From positions 7,739,584 to 7,803,583 of the forward strand of contig NC_009142.1 in NCBI RefSeq assembly GCF_000062885.1: a stretch of DNA of 64,000 nucleotides, given 5' to 3'. Source of the stretch: Saccharopolyspora erythraea NRRL 2338. GTDB taxonomy: Bacteria; Actinomycetota; Actinomycetes; Mycobacteriales; Pseudonocardiaceae. Position numbers and translations under genes: made by a program. The stretch's first letter is position 1; the number at the start of each line of letters is the position of its first letter. Below, piece after piece: positions 8,192-16,635 of the stretch. The notes under the pieces are model-generated. The model did no database searches. It was not told the DNA's origin and worked only from the letters and a program-made list of their open reading frames with translations.

Positions 8192-9190
8192 TCACAGTCC
8201 AGCGTACGAGTGAAGTCCGGCGACAACGATGTTGATGAAGAACAAGTTGAAGATCATCACCGCCAGGCCGAAGATGTTGATCCACGCCGCGCGAACGCCG
8301 CGCCAGCCCGCCGTCGCGCGGGCGTGCAGGTATGCGGCGTAGACGACCCACGCGATGAAGGAGCAGGTCTCCTTCGGGTCCCAGCCCCAGAACCGGCCCC
8401 ACGCGGCCTCCGCCCAGATCGCGCCGGCGATGATCGCGAAGGTCCACACCGGGAAGATGATCACGGTGGTGCGGTAGGCCATCCGGTCCAGCGCCTGGGT
8501 CGTGGGCAGCCGCGAACCGAACTTCCGCATCTTCAGCGGGTTGTTCTCGTAGCGCGAGCGCAGCATGAACAGCACGCTGGCCACCCCGGCGAACAGCAGC
8601 ACGCCGCTGGAGACGATCGCGGCCGAGACGTGGATGATGATCCAGTAGGACTGCAGCGCGGGCTGCAGCGGCGCCGCCCTGGCGTAGAGCACGGTGCCCG
8701 ACAGGAACAGCAGGATGATCATCGGCAGCAGCAGGAAGCCGCCGAGTCCGCGGAGCTGGGCGGGTGTGGCGTCGCGCCGCTCGGTGCGGAGCTGGCGCAC
8801 CAGCACGACCAGCCAGGCGACTACCGCCGCGAGACAGATGGCCGAGCCGAACTCGTACATGTTGCCCCACGGCACGCGGCCGGTCGCGAAACCGCGCAGG
8901 CCGAGCGAGGCGGCGTGCACCAGCGCGCCGAGGACGGTCATCGCCACGGCCATGCCGCCGAGCCGCTCCGGCAGCGGGCGCCGCCGCGGCTGCTCGACGT
9001 GGCCGACCCCCGCGTCGCCGGTCGACTCGCCGCCGGCGCCGACCAGCGCCGACTCCCGCTTGCGGGCGGCCTTGGCGGGACGTCCGTAGGCGAACTCGCC
9101 GAAGTAGAGCAGCATCGCGAAGATGTAGACGACGACCGAAGTCGCGTACGCCATGTCGCTGTAGGTCGACAGCGCCTGGTTGACCGGCAT
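8192..9190 (-). CDS. ccsB: Cytochrome c biogenesis protein CcsB (CcsA-type haem handling protein)
   Basis: A 332-aa polytopic membrane protein with about eight transmembrane helices and the tryptophan-rich haem-binding WWD-type motif WGRFWGWDPKETCSFIAW near the C-terminus. With ResB it forms the system II synthetase that carries haem across the membrane and attaches it to CxxCH cysteines of apocytochrome c. Its ATG shares one base with the resB stop (TGATG), so translation is coupled. A 237-bp gap separates it from the ParA-like gene downstream. Confidence 0.93.
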   Translation of the reverse strand: MPVNQALSTYSDMAYATSVVVYIFAMLLYFGEFAYGRPAKAARKRESALVGAGGESTGDAGVGHVEQPRRRPLPERLGGMAVAMTVLGALVHAASLGLRGFATGRVPWGNMYEFGSAICLAAVVAWLVVLVRQLRTERRDATPAQLRGLGGFLLLPMIILLFLSGTVLYARAAPLQPALQSYWIIIHVSAAIVSSGVLLFAGVASVLFMLRSRYENNPLKMRKFGSRLPTTQALDRMAYRTTVIIFPVWTFAIIAGAIWAEAAWGRFWGWDPKETCSFIAWVVYAAYLHARATAGWRGVRAAWINIFGLAVMIFNLFFINIVVAGLHSYAGL

Positions 9191-10806
9191 CAGTGCTCCT
9201 TTTCGCGCACGGACTCAGCCCTCGTGCGGGATTCCGGTGAACGCTCGCCGTCCGTGGCGAGCAGGTCCGCGGCCAGCCTGGTGAACTCCTCGCCATAACC
9301 GGCCTGATCGGTGCGGGCGAGTCCGCCGACCTCGACAACGCTACGCCCGCCGTCGCCGTCTCCGCCCTGCGGGTGAACGCGCACCCAGATCCGGCGCCGC
9401 TTGATGCTCAGCGAGGCGCCGATGCCGAAGATGACCGCGATCGCGAACCCGAGCACCCACGGCTGGAAGGGGTCGTGCGAGATCTGGAGGTTGACCCAGC
9501 GCTGCACCCCGTCGAAGTGGACGGTGGTGCCGTCGTCGAGGCGGAGCTCCTCGCCGGGGCGCAGGTTCTGCCGGGCCACCCGGTTCAGGCGGCCCTGCTC
9601 GACCATCGACTGGTCGACCCCGAAGATCGACTGGCCCCGACCGGAGTCCAGGCCGAGGTCGCCGCGCATCACGTCGACGGCGGCCACCGGGTCGAGCTTG
9701 TCGGGGAAGCGCGAGGTGACCAGCGCGCCGTCGAAGGAGGCCGTCGGCGCGAACAGCCCGGTGACCGCGAGCTGGTTCTGCCGCCGCTGCGCCTCGTCGG
9801 TGACTCCCGGCGGGTCGAACTTGGTGGCGCCCTGCGAAAGCATCGTCGTGACGTCCACCGGTTGCCACTGCACCAGCCCGGTGCGCTTCTCACCGCCCGG
9901 GAAGGTCACCGTGAACTGCGGCGCGTATCCGTTGCCGGAGAGGTAGACGCGGTCGCCCGCGGTGCGCAGCGGGTGGTTCACCTCGAGCAGGTACGGCTTC
10001 CAGGTGCCGGTCTCCAGGTCCTCACCGGACTGGTACTCCAGGTTCGCCTTGTAGCTCTGGGCCTGGCCGGTGTGCAGGTATTCGACGCCGAAGTCGTTGA
10101 CCCGGACGCAGAACGGCGAGAGCTTCGTGCCGTCGACGGTGAGCCCGGCGCGGAAGGAGTCGTAGTTGTAGGTGCCGGAGTTGCAGAACTCCGACCCGTC
10201 GGCCATCACGATGACCTGGCCCTCGTAGCCGTACAGCTTGCCGCCCGCGACGCCGACCAGCAGGCCGACCAGTGCGAAGTGGAAGACGAGGTTGCCCGCC
10301 TCCCGCAGGTATCCGCGCTCGGCGCTGATCGAGCGGGAGCCGTCTTCCTCCTCGCGCTCCTCGGTGCGCCAGCCGCGAAGCCGTTTCCTGGCCGCGGTCA
10401 TCACCTCGTCCACCGATGCGTCCACAGTGGATTTGTCGTGGTGCGGCATGCGGGCGAGGTTGCGCGGCGTGCGCACCGGCCTGCCGCGCAGCTGCTTGTA
10501 GTACTCCAGGCAGCGCGGAAGCAGGCAGCCGATCAGCGAGATGAACAGCAGCACGTAGATCGAGGCGAACCACACCGAGCTGAAGACCTCGAACGCGCCG
10601 ACCTCGTCCAGCCACGGCGCCAGCGTCGGGTACTCGGCGAAGTACTTGTCGACCTCGCGCTGGTTCAGCGACCGCTGCGGGATCAGCGCGCCCGGCAGCG
10701 CCGCCAGCGCCAGCAGGAACAGCAGCACCAGCGCGGTGCGCATCGAGGTGAGCCCGCGCCAGGTGTTGCGCAGGAACGCGAGCGCGGTCTTGACTGGACT
10801 AGGCAT
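9190..10806 (-). CDS. resB: ResB, cytochrome c biogenesis protein
   Basis: A 538-aa membrane protein with three N-terminal transmembrane helices, a large extracytoplasmic domain (roughly 200-450) and a last helix near 455-475 (FQPWVLGFAIAVIFGIGASL), the layout of ResB/Ccs1. It works with CcsB as the haem delivery and ligation machine of system II. The start ATG overlaps the ccdA stop and the stop overlaps the ccsB start, so these three genes are translated as one chain. Conserved basic patches follow the first helix (RSLNQREVDKYF). Confidence 0.93.
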   Translation of the reverse strand: MPSPVKTALAFLRNTWRGLTSMRTALVLLFLLALAALPGALIPQRSLNQREVDKYFAEYPTLAPWLDEVGAFEVFSSVWFASIYVLLFISLIGCLLPRCLEYYKQLRGRPVRTPRNLARMPHHDKSTVDASVDEVMTAARKRLRGWRTEEREEEDGSRSISAERGYLREAGNLVFHFALVGLLVGVAGGKLYGYEGQVIVMADGSEFCNSGTYNYDSFRAGLTVDGTKLSPFCVRVNDFGVEYLHTGQAQSYKANLEYQSGEDLETGTWKPYLLEVNHPLRTAGDRVYLSGNGYAPQFTVTFPGGEKRTGLVQWQPVDVTTMLSQGATKFDPPGVTDEAQRRQNQLAVTGLFAPTASFDGALVTSRFPDKLDPVAAVDVMRGDLGLDSGRGQSIFGVDQSMVEQGRLNRVARQNLRPGEELRLDDGTTVHFDGVQRWVNLQISHDPFQPWVLGFAIAVIFGIGASLSIKRRRIWVRVHPQGGDGDGGRSVVEVGGLARTDQAGYGEEFTRLAADLLATDGERSPESRTRAESVREKEH

Positions 10807-11588
10807 CAGAGGATGATCTCGAATCCGGAGATGGGTTCACGCAGCAGCGCGATCAGGTCGCTCCACAGGCCGGTGACCAGCATCAGGCCGACGATCACCA
10901 GCAGCGCGCCGCCGGCGAGCTGGATGGCCCGGCCGCGCCGCCGCAGCCAGCCCGTGCTGCGCACCGCCCAGCGGGCGCCGAGCGCGAGCACGACGAACGG
11001 GACGCCCAGGCCCAGGCAGTAGGCGGCGACCAGCAGGACACCGCGCATCGCGGCGGAGCCGCCCGCCTCGGTCCCGGAGGCCACCGAGATGACCCCGATC
11101 AGCGTCGGGCTCAGGCACGGCGTCCAGCCCAGTCCGAACACGGCGCCGAGCAGCGGAGCGCCCCAGACCCCGGCGTTGGGAGCGCGGTGGATGCGGACGT
11201 CGCGCTGGAGGCCGGGGACGAACCCGAGGAACACCAGCCCCATCGCGACCGTGACGACGCCGCCGACGCGCTGCAGGAGCAGCTCGTTGGCGAGCAGTGC
11301 GTCGGAGAGGCCGAGCAGCAGCAGCGTCCCGGCGGAGAACACCGCGGTGAAGCCCGCGACGAACAGCAGAGCCGCACCGGCGACGCGCCAGCGACCCCGG
11401 CGGCCCTCCCGCGCCTGGGCCTCGTCGACCGGTGGCACCTCGGCGCCCACGACGCCCGCGAGATAGGCGAGGTAGCCCGGCACCAGCGGCACGACGCAGG
11501 GCGAGGCGAAGCTGATCGCCCCGGCGAGCACGGCCACACCGGCCGCGAGCAGCAGCGGGCCGGACGCGGCGAGCTCAGTGGGGTCCAC
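10806..11588 (-). CDS. ccdA: CcdA, thiol-disulfide electron carrier of cytochrome c maturation
   Basis: A 260-aa, six-helix DsbD/CcdA-family protein. Each half carries the conserved Cys-Pro elements: SFASPCVVPLVPGYL and GWTPCLSPTL. It passes reducing power from cytoplasmic thioredoxin across the membrane to ResA, keeping apocytochrome cysteines reduced. Starts: GTG 11588 fits the family N-terminus; GTG 11627 is an alternative and overlaps the stop of a 26-codon ORF that has its own ribosome site, so coupling from that small ORF is possible. The stop overlaps the resB start. Confidence 0.9.
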   Translation of the reverse strand: MDPTELAASGPLLLAAGVAVLAGAISFASPCVVPLVPGYLAYLAGVVGAEVPPVDEAQAREGRRGRWRVAGAALLFVAGFTAVFSAGTLLLLGLSDALLANELLLQRVGGVVTVAMGLVFLGFVPGLQRDVRIHRAPNAGVWGAPLLGAVFGLGWTPCLSPTLIGVISVASGTEAGGSAAMRGVLLVAAYCLGLGVPFVVLALGARWAVRSTGWLRRRGRAIQLAGGALLVIVGLMLVTGLWSDLIALLREPISGFEIIL

Positions 11589-11623
11589 GGCTTCGAGGGT
11601 AGGGAAGTCAAGAGGGGACCCCG

Positions 11624-11704
11624 TCACCGGGCCGGGTGAGCCCGCGCACAGTCGTACCTGGTGAGGGCGTTGGCGCAGGTTCCGGCGGGGTCCGCCAGGG
11701 CCAT
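11624..11704 (-). CDS. Possible 26-aa leader peptide upstream of ccdA
   Basis: In the unusual 280-bp gap between resA and ccdA, ATG 11704 is preceded by GGAGG four bases upstream. It opens a 26-codon frame with two cysteines (positions 10 and 19) whose TGA overlaps an in-frame GTG of ccdA (GTGA). This looks like a translationally coupled leader. There is no homology support, and the neighbouring frames are also open, so it is tentative. Confidence 0.3.
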   Translation of the reverse strand: MALADPAGTCANALTRYDCARAHPAR

Positions 11705-11868
11705 AGGTCCTCCGAATTCGGGACATCGGCCACTCGGCGGCATCCGACCAGCGCAAACGCCCCGCAGACCGCCATGTCGATCCGGACAGGCCGGGACATA
11801 CCAGGCGCCCGCGCCGCCACGGCCCGACGACTCGGGCCCGGCGGCCCGGGCGGCACCTCGGATTCGGC

Positions 11869-12456
11869 CTACGGCTCGGCGGCGATGCGCTGCACCTCGG
11901 GCAGCAGGTCCTTCTCCAGCAGGTCGGTCAGGAAGATCGCCGCGACCCGGTGCTGGCGGTCCAGGACGATGGTCGCGGGCACCGTGCTGCGCGGGAAGTT
12001 CTTCAACGCCAGCAGCGACCGCCCCGACGGGTCGAAGATCGACGGGTAGGTCAGGCCGCGGTCGCGGTGGAAGTCGACGGCGGCCGAGCGGTTGTCGCGC
12101 ACGTTGACGCCCAGCAGCTGCACGCCCTGCGCCGCCGTCTTGTCCTGCACCGCCTGCAGGTCGTCGGCCTCCGAACGGCACGGTCCGCACCAGGAGCCCC
12201 ACACGTTGAGCACCACGACCTTGCCCTGGAAGTCGGCGATGCCGAGGTCCTTGCCCTTCTCCAGCAGGTTCTCCCCGTGCAGGCCGGTGAGCCTGCCGCG
12301 CTCCTGCGGCGGGTAGAAGATGCGCGTCTGCCCGCCCGGCGAGACGAAGGTGAACTCGCCGCCCTTCTCCACCGCGTCCTCACCCGCGGTGGCGCAGCCG
12401 CCGACCAGCGCAACCGCGCTGAGCGCCAGCGCCGCCCGGACCAAAAGCCGCCTCAT
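11869..12456 (-). CDS. resA: ResA/TlpA-like thioredoxin lipoprotein
   Basis: A 195-aa lipoprotein: signal peptide, lipobox VGGC (Cys21), then a thioredoxin fold with active site WCGPC at 89-93 and cis-Pro loop STVPATIV. It would sit on the outer membrane face and reduce the haem-binding cysteines of apocytochrome c, fed by CcdA. The start overlaps the stop of the upstream phosphatase gene (ATGA), so it is part of the hemL operon. Confidence 0.92.
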   Translation of the reverse strand: MRRLLVRAALALSAVALVGGCATAGEDAVEKGGEFTFVSPGGQTRIFYPPQERGRLTGLHGENLLEKGKDLGIADFQGKVVVLNVWGSWCGPCRSEADDLQAVQDKTAAQGVQLLGVNVRDNRSAAVDFHRDRGLTYPSIFDPSGRSLLALKNFPRSTVPATIVLDRQHRVAAIFLTDLLEKDLLPEVQRIAAEP

Positions 12457-13091
12457 GCCCCGGTCACCTTCGGGTCGGTACCGCCCGCGGGCTCGACGTA
12501 GGCGACCCGCACCAGTTCCTCACCCTGGAAGACCAGGCTGGTCAGCGACGCCAGCGAGCACTGCCTGCGGCGCGGGTCGTGCCACATGGGCTTGCCCTCC
12601 ACGAACCGCCGCAGCGTCCAGATCGGAAGCTGGTGGGAGACGCACACCGCCTCGCCGCCCTCCGCCTTGGCACGGGCGCGGTGCGCCGCCGCCAGCATGC
12701 GGTGGGCGATCTCCAGGTACGGCTCGCCCCACGACGGGCGCAGCGGGTTCCACAGCTTCGGCCAGTGCCGGGGCGAGCGCAGCGCGCCGTCGCCGACCGA
12801 CACCTTCAGGCCCTCGAACCGGTTGTCGGCCTCGATGAGCCGGTCGTCGGTCGCCACGTCCAGGTGGAACATCGCGCCGATCGGCCCGGCGGTCTGCTGC
12901 GCGCGCTGAAGCGGCGAGGCCACCACGTGGGTCACGCGGCGCCCGGACAGGAACTCCGCGACGATCTTGGCCTGCTGCTCACCGCGGTCCGACAGGCGGT
13001 AGCCGGGGAGCCTGCCGTAGAGCACGCCCTCCGGGTTGTGCACCTCGCCGTGCCGCATGAAGTGCACGACGGTCCTGCGCTCGTCGGTCAT
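12453..13091 (-). CDS. Histidine phosphatase (phosphoglycerate mutase-like)
   Basis: A 212-aa branch-1 histidine phosphatase: catalytic motif [10 protein letters not shown] near the N-terminus, the second arginine in [10 protein letters not shown], acidic residue in EADNRFEG and second histidine in CVSHQLPIW. The motif departs from true mutases, so a phosphatase acting on an unknown metabolite is likelier than a glycolytic mutase (a separate gpm lies at 47840). It is coupled to hemL upstream and resA downstream by 4-bp overlaps. The same order is found in mycobacteria as I recall, but the reason for its place in the haem/cytochrome operon is unknown. Confidence 0.85.
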   Translation of the reverse strand: MTDERRTVVHFMRHGEVHNPEGVLYGRLPGYRLSDRGEQQAKIVAEFLSGRRVTHVVASPLQRAQQTAGPIGAMFHLDVATDDRLIEADNRFEGLKVSVGDGALRSPRHWPKLWNPLRPSWGEPYLEIAHRMLAAAHRARAKAEGGEAVCVSHQLPIWTLRRFVEGKPMWHDPRRRQCSLASLTSLVFQGEELVRVAYVEPAGGTDPKVTGA

Positions 13092-14434
13092 GCCCCGGCT
13101 CCCGGCTCGGTGGCAGCCGCGGCGGCCTTGGCGGCGTGCGGCAGCGCCTCGGCGATCGCGTCGAACGCGGCGTCGTCCATCGCGGCGTTGACGAACCACG
13201 CCTCGAACGCGCTCGGCGGCGGGTAGATGCCGCGCTCCAGCAGCGCGTGGAAGAACGGCGGGAAGCGCCACGACTGCTGCGCCTGCGCCCCCGCGTAGTC
13301 GCGCACCGGGTCCTCGGAGAAGAAGACGCTGACCAGGTTGCCCGCGAACGCCACCTGGTGCGGGACGCCCTCGGCGCTCAGCGCGGACCCGAGCAGCTCG
13401 CCCAGCCGCTCGGCGTTGCGGTCCAGGGCGGCGTAGACCTCGGGGGTCGCGGCGCGCAGGTTCGCCAGTCCCGCGGCGACGGCCACCGGGTTCCCGGCGA
13501 GCGTGCCCGCCTGGTACACCGGCCCGGACGGCGCGAGCCGCTCCATGACGTCGGCGCGTCCGCCGAAGGCCGCGGCGGGCAGCCCGCCGGACATGACCTT
13601 GCCGAAGGTGTAGAGGTCGCCCGCCACCCCGTCGATGCCGAACCAGCCCGCGGCCGAGACCCGGAAGCCGGTCATGACCTCGTCCATGACCAGCAGCGCG
13701 CCCGCGGAGCTGGTGATCTCGCGCAGGCCCCCGTTGAAGCCGGGCGCCGGGGCGATCGCGCCCATGTTGCCCGCGGCGGCCTCGGTGATCACGCAGGCGA
13801 TCTCGTCGCCGTACTCGGCGAAGGTCCGGCGCACCGCGTCCAGGTCGTTGTAGGGCAGCACGATCGTGTCGGCGGCCTGCGCGCCGGTGACGCCCGGCGT
13901 CGTCGGCAGGCCGAGGGTGGCCACCCCGGAACCGGCGCTGGCCAGCAGCGCGTCGACGTGCCCGTGGTAGCAGCCCGCGAACTTCACGACCTTGCGGCGG
14001 CCGGTGAACCCGCGCGCCAGCCGCACCGCGCTCATCGTCGCCTCGGTGCCGGAGTTGACCAGCCGCACCTGCTCGACCGGGCCGACCCGGTCGATGATCT
14101 CCGCGGCCAGGTCGATCTCCCCGACCCCGGGGGTGCCGAACGACAGGCCGCCTGCGGCCGCCTGCCGGACGGCCCGCACGACGTCCGGGTGCGCGTGGCC
14201 GTTGATCATCGGGCCCCAGGAGGAGACCAGGTCCACGTACCGGTTGTCGTCGGCGTCCCACAGGTAGGTGCCTTCACCGCGCACCATGAACCGCGGGGTG
14301 CCGCCGACCGAGTGGAACGCGCGCACCGGCGAGTTGACACCGCCGGGCGTCACCGCGAGCGCCCGGTCGAACAGCTCGCGCGAGCGCGGAGCGCTTTCGG
14401 GGTTCGGAGTCGATGCGGGATTCGCAGCAGTCAC
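13088..14434 (-). CDS. hemL: Glutamate-1-semialdehyde 2,1-aminomutase (HemL)
   Basis: A 448-aa fold-type I aminotransferase that makes 5-aminolevulinate from glutamate-1-semialdehyde in the C5 haem pathway, using the product of HemA encoded about 9 kb away. Visible motifs: [13 protein letters not shown] (phosphate-binding), [10 protein letters not shown] (PLP-ring aspartate) and the Schiff-base lysine 279 in [11 protein letters not shown]-terminal VNSPVRAF is typical of HemL. GTG 14434 gives the normal length; the open frame continues to 14665 without homology. It heads the tight block of phosphatase, resA, ccdA, resB and ccsB, though a small membrane-protein gene ends only 47 bases upstream. 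Confidence 0.95.
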   Translation of the reverse strand: MTAANPASTPNPESAPRSRELFDRALAVTPGGVNSPVRAFHSVGGTPRFMVRGEGTYLWDADDNRYVDLVSSWGPMINGHAHPDVVRAVRQAAAGGLSFGTPGVGEIDLAAEIIDRVGPVEQVRLVNSGTEATMSAVRLARGFTGRRKVVKFAGCYHGHVDALLASAGSGVATLGLPTTPGVTGAQAADTIVLPYNDLDAVRRTFAEYGDEIACVITEAAAGNMGAIAPAPGFNGGLREITSSAGALLVMDEVMTGFRVSAAGWFGIDGVAGDLYTFGKVMSGGLPAAAFGGRADVMERLAPSGPVYQAGTLAGNPVAVAAGLANLRAATPEVYAALDRNAERLGELLGSALSAEGVPHQVAFAGNLVSVFFSEDPVRDYAGAQAQQSWRFPPFFHALLERGIYPPPSAFEAWFVNAAMDDAAFDAIAEALPHAAKAAAAATEPGAGA

Positions 14435-14481
14435 GGCACCCAGTCTGACAGGCTGCCGGGTGTGCTCGACGTCACCCTGAG

Positions 14482-14820
14482 TCAGCTCGTGCGGGTGCGC
14501 ACCGCCAGCACGGCCTGACGGCCGGCGTCCAGCACCAGCAGCCCGGCCAGCGTCGCCACCGCCACGGCCATCCCGATCCGGCTGCCGATGAGCCGGGTCG
14601 AGGCGCCCGCCACACCGCTGTCGACGGGCAGCGGGACCGACACCACCGCCTTGCCCCAGACCCACCAGGCGAGCAGCACCAGCAGCACCGCGACCCCGGC
14701 CTCGGCCGCCGCGACCACACCGCGCCAGGGCTGGTGCAGCGGCGCGGGCGTCCGCGGTGCCTCCAGCTCTTCCTCGCTCAGCCTCGGCCCGCCGGCGGGC
14801 CAGGGATCCGGAACCGTCAC
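14482..14820 (-). CDS. Small two-helix membrane protein upstream of hemL
   Basis: A 112-aa protein with a Pro-rich N-terminus and two hydrophobic helices (about 35-55 and 80-97) separated by a loop containing [10 protein letters not shown]. No family recognised. It starts 13 bases after the Abi-type gene and ends 47 bases before hemL on the same strand, so it may be co-transcribed with both. GTG 14820 is the only reasonable start. Confidence 0.6.
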   Translation of the reverse strand: MTVPDPWPAGGPRLSEEELEAPRTPAPLHQPWRGVVAAAEAGVAVLLVLLAWWVWGKAVVSVPLPVDSGVAGASTRLIGSRIGMAVAVATLAGLLVLDAGRQAVLAVRTRTS

Positions 14821-14833
14821 ACCGGAAAGACTC

Positions 14834-15496
14834 TCACGAACGCCCGGCGTGGCCGGTTCCCCCCGCGCCGCCCCACCGCGTCAGCACCTCTGGCCCGCGG
14901 TCGTGCTGCCGCACCTGTGCGACCACCTGCGGCGAGAGATAGCCGAGCAAGCGGAAGATCCGCTCGCGGTGGGTCGTGAGGTCGCCGTCGAAGATCGGCT
15001 CGTGGTGCATGATCCGATTGCGCAGGTCCAGCATTCGGATCAGGTCGTGGTGCAGTTGGTCCCGGGGACCGGAGTAGTGCGGGAAAGCAAGGTGCAGCGC
15101 CGGGATCCAGAAGTCCCGGTCGTTGGACCGGCTGAGCAGCGACACCCAGAAACCGAAGGTCAGCTCGGCCACAATGTCGTCCGCGGTGGGCTCGACGACC
15201 TCCTTGCGCTTGATCTTGTATTTGGCGTGCGCGACCTTGCGCTGACCGTTGGACCGCAGCGGTGCGACCGCCCACCAGTCGTCCCGGCCGAAGCGGCGGC
15301 GCAGGCGCTCGTTCAGGGCGTTGCGCAGGCTGACTTCGAGCCAGTGCAGCGGACCGTAGAAGGCCTCGGAGAGCTCGATGTTCCACTGGTACAGGCGCAG
15401 CGCCACCTCGGCGTCACCATCGGCGGCCGTGCGGTAGCGGTCGAACCTCGCCGCGGAAAGGGCACCGTGGACCCAGTCCAGAGCTTCGGTGTTCAT
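14834..15496 (-). CDS. Abi-family (AbiD/F-like) protein with HEPN RX4H motif
   Basis: A 220-aa soluble protein resembling the actinobacterial 'Abi family protein' (Abi_2-related). N-terminal YQWNIELSEAFYGPLHWLEV and LRNALNERLRRRFG are typical, and the C-terminal half has R159-N-R-I-M-H164, an RX4H element as in HEPN ribonucleases, inside LDLRNRIMHHEPIF. AbiF-type proteins are abortive-infection toxins whose genes lie next to a structured RNA, and a strong RNA candidate sits directly upstream here. RNA cleavage, phage defence and control by that RNA are inference. ATG 15496. Downstream genes are housekeeping, so this looks like a small inserted defence module. Confidence 0.7.
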   Translation of the reverse strand: MNTEALDWVHGALSAARFDRYRTAADGDAEVALRLYQWNIELSEAFYGPLHWLEVSLRNALNERLRRRFGRDDWWAVAPLRSNGQRKVAHAKYKIKRKEVVEPTADDIVAELTFGFWVSLLSRSNDRDFWIPALHLAFPHYSGPRDQLHHDLIRMLDLRNRIMHHEPIFDGDLTTHRERIFRLLGYLSPQVVAQVRQHDRGPEVLTRWGGAGGTGHAGRS

Positions 15497-15534
15497 GTAG
15501 TCCCTCAGAAGGATGGTGATGGTTGCGGCGGACC

Positions 15535-15612
15535 GGATTTCCCGTGGTAGTGTTCAACGCGTGAGCCCCGGGGCGCCTCTGCTTTGCATGCCACCCGGGG
15601 CATTTTGCTGCC
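15535..15612 (-). ncRNA. Structured RNA candidate upstream of the Abi gene (abiF-RNA-like)
   Basis: On the Abi-gene strand, GCCCCGGG (15601-15594) pairs with CCCGGGGC (15572-15565), an 8-bp stem closing a 21-nt loop that holds a small TGC-AAA-GCA hairpin. Loop GGTGG can also pair with CTACC just 3' of the stem (in TTGAACACTACCACGGG), a possible pseudoknot. No ORF crosses it. Published abiF RNAs lie beside abiF genes; the match to that family is from memory and unverified. Confidence 0.45.
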
Positions 15613-15630
15613 GCTGAGGCCTTCCTCGGC
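15613..15630 (-). terminator. Hairpin between DUF3093 gene and Abi RNA
   Basis: 7-bp stem with one G-T pair (15613-15619 with 15624-15630) and a 4-nt loop, 62 bases after the DUF3093 stop. It probably ends the upstream membrane-protein operon and isolates the Abi module. Confidence 0.45.
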
Positions 15631-15691
15631 CAGCCTTGTCGATCAGACTATCGATCACCCAACGCGGTCGTCCAACTGCTCCGCGTAGCGG

Positions 15692-16129
15692 TCACTCCTC
15701 GCGGAGCAGCCTCCGCAGGGCCGTGACCAGGGATTCGGGATCGCGGGCCCACGCCAGCACGACGCGGTCGTCGGTGAGGCGCAGCGGCACCTCGCCGGTG
15801 CCCTTCGGCGCGGTCCAGCCGCCGCCGAGCACCCGCGCGCCGACCGGCGCGCCGACGTCGGTGGCCGCGGCGATCCGCTCGACCTCCAGCACCTCGCGGC
15901 CGACCGCCAGGTTCGTGGGCGTGAGCCGCACCGAGCAGACCTTGCGCCTGCCGTACACCCAGACGGTCGCAGCCGCGGCGAGAGCTCCCGCCAGCAGCAG
16001 CCAGGCGACCAGGTGCCTCGGCCCGGGAGTCAGCAGCTCGACCGCGACGCCCACGAGCGCGAAGGCCGGGCCCCACAGCACCGGCCACCAGCTCGCGCCG
16101 CGTTCGGCGTAGAGGACGGGCTCAGTCAT
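15692..16129 (-). CDS. DUF3093-like membrane protein
   Basis: A 145-aa protein with two N-terminal transmembrane segments (about 12-33 and 38-58) and a C-terminal soluble domain with a PH-like beta pattern (VRLTPTNLAVGREVLEVERI). This matches DUF3093, small actinobacterial membrane proteins of unknown role. The start is ATG 16129 or GTG 16135; either overlaps the 3' end of the preceding membrane-protein gene, so the two are coupled. Last gene of the membrane cluster that follows hemB. Confidence 0.65.
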   Translation of the reverse strand: MTEPVLYAERGASWWPVLWGPAFALVGVAVELLTPGPRHLVAWLLLAGALAAAATVWVYGRRKVCSVRLTPTNLAVGREVLEVERIAAATDVGAPVGARVLGGGWTAPKGTGEVPLRLTDDRVVLAWARDPESLVTALRRLLREE

Positions 16130-16553
16130 GCTCACCCGTCAGCCACTCGCCGCTGGCCGGCCACCACAGCAGCACCAGCGCCGCCACCAGGCCGACGGCG
16201 AGCGGCAGGTTCGAGATTCCGGAGGACATCGTCACCACCAGGTGCAGCAGGCCGCACACCGAGAGCACGATGCGCGCCCACGGCCGTCGCTTGCGGATCA
16301 GCAGGGTCGTGGCGCAGTAAACCAGCACGAAGAACACCTGAACAGCGGTGTTGAGGGTCAGCAGCTCCCACGCCCGCTGCGCGGCGTGCTCCGGCGAGGC
16401 CGCACCCTCCTGGACCAGGCGAACCGGCAGCTCGGCGCGGTCGAGCCACATGCCGGCCACGCGCACGACGAGGAACGCGGCCACCACCCACCACAGCAGG
16501 ATCGCCACCAGGAGCTGGCGCGGCGGGCCGTCGCGGTCGGGTGCGGTGTTCAT
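16122..16553 (-). CDS. Four-helix membrane protein with RPWARI motif (paralogue 4)
   Basis: A 143-aa membrane protein with four hydrophobic helices. Between helices 2 and 3 lies RRPWARIVLSVCG, a version of the R-x-WARI motif shared by three neighbouring proteins. The N-terminus is short and charged, without the Pro/Gln-rich tail of its relatives. Function unknown. It begins after a strong terminator, so it starts its own unit with the DUF3093 gene. ATG 16553 is preferred over GTG 16559. Confidence 0.65.
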   Translation of the reverse strand: MNTAPDRDGPPRQLLVAILLWWVVAAFLVVRVAGMWLDRAELPVRLVQEGAASPEHAAQRAWELLTLNTAVQVFFVLVYCATTLLIRKRRPWARIVLSVCGLLHLVVTMSSGISNLPLAVGLVAALVLLWWPASGEWLTGEHD

Positions 16554-16583
16554 GCCCACTTCCTAGCAGCGCCGGAAACGCGA

Positions 16584-16618
16584 GGGGCGCGGTGGTTCCG
16601 CCGGAACCACCGCGCCCC
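16584..16618 (-). terminator. Very strong hairpin terminator
   Basis: Perfect 16-bp stem (16584-16599 with 16603-16618) and a 3-nt loop, 17 bases after the stop of the minus-strand gene above it. It separates paralogues 1-3 from paralogue 4. Confidence 0.88.
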
Positions 16619-16635
16619 CTTTGCTTGCGGGGGCC

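Noticed and set aside
11608-11856. 82-codon minus-strand frame between resA and ccdA as a small lipoprotein
   Set aside because: No lipobox at a suitable position after a signal peptide and no ribosome site; the 26-codon leader frame has better signals.
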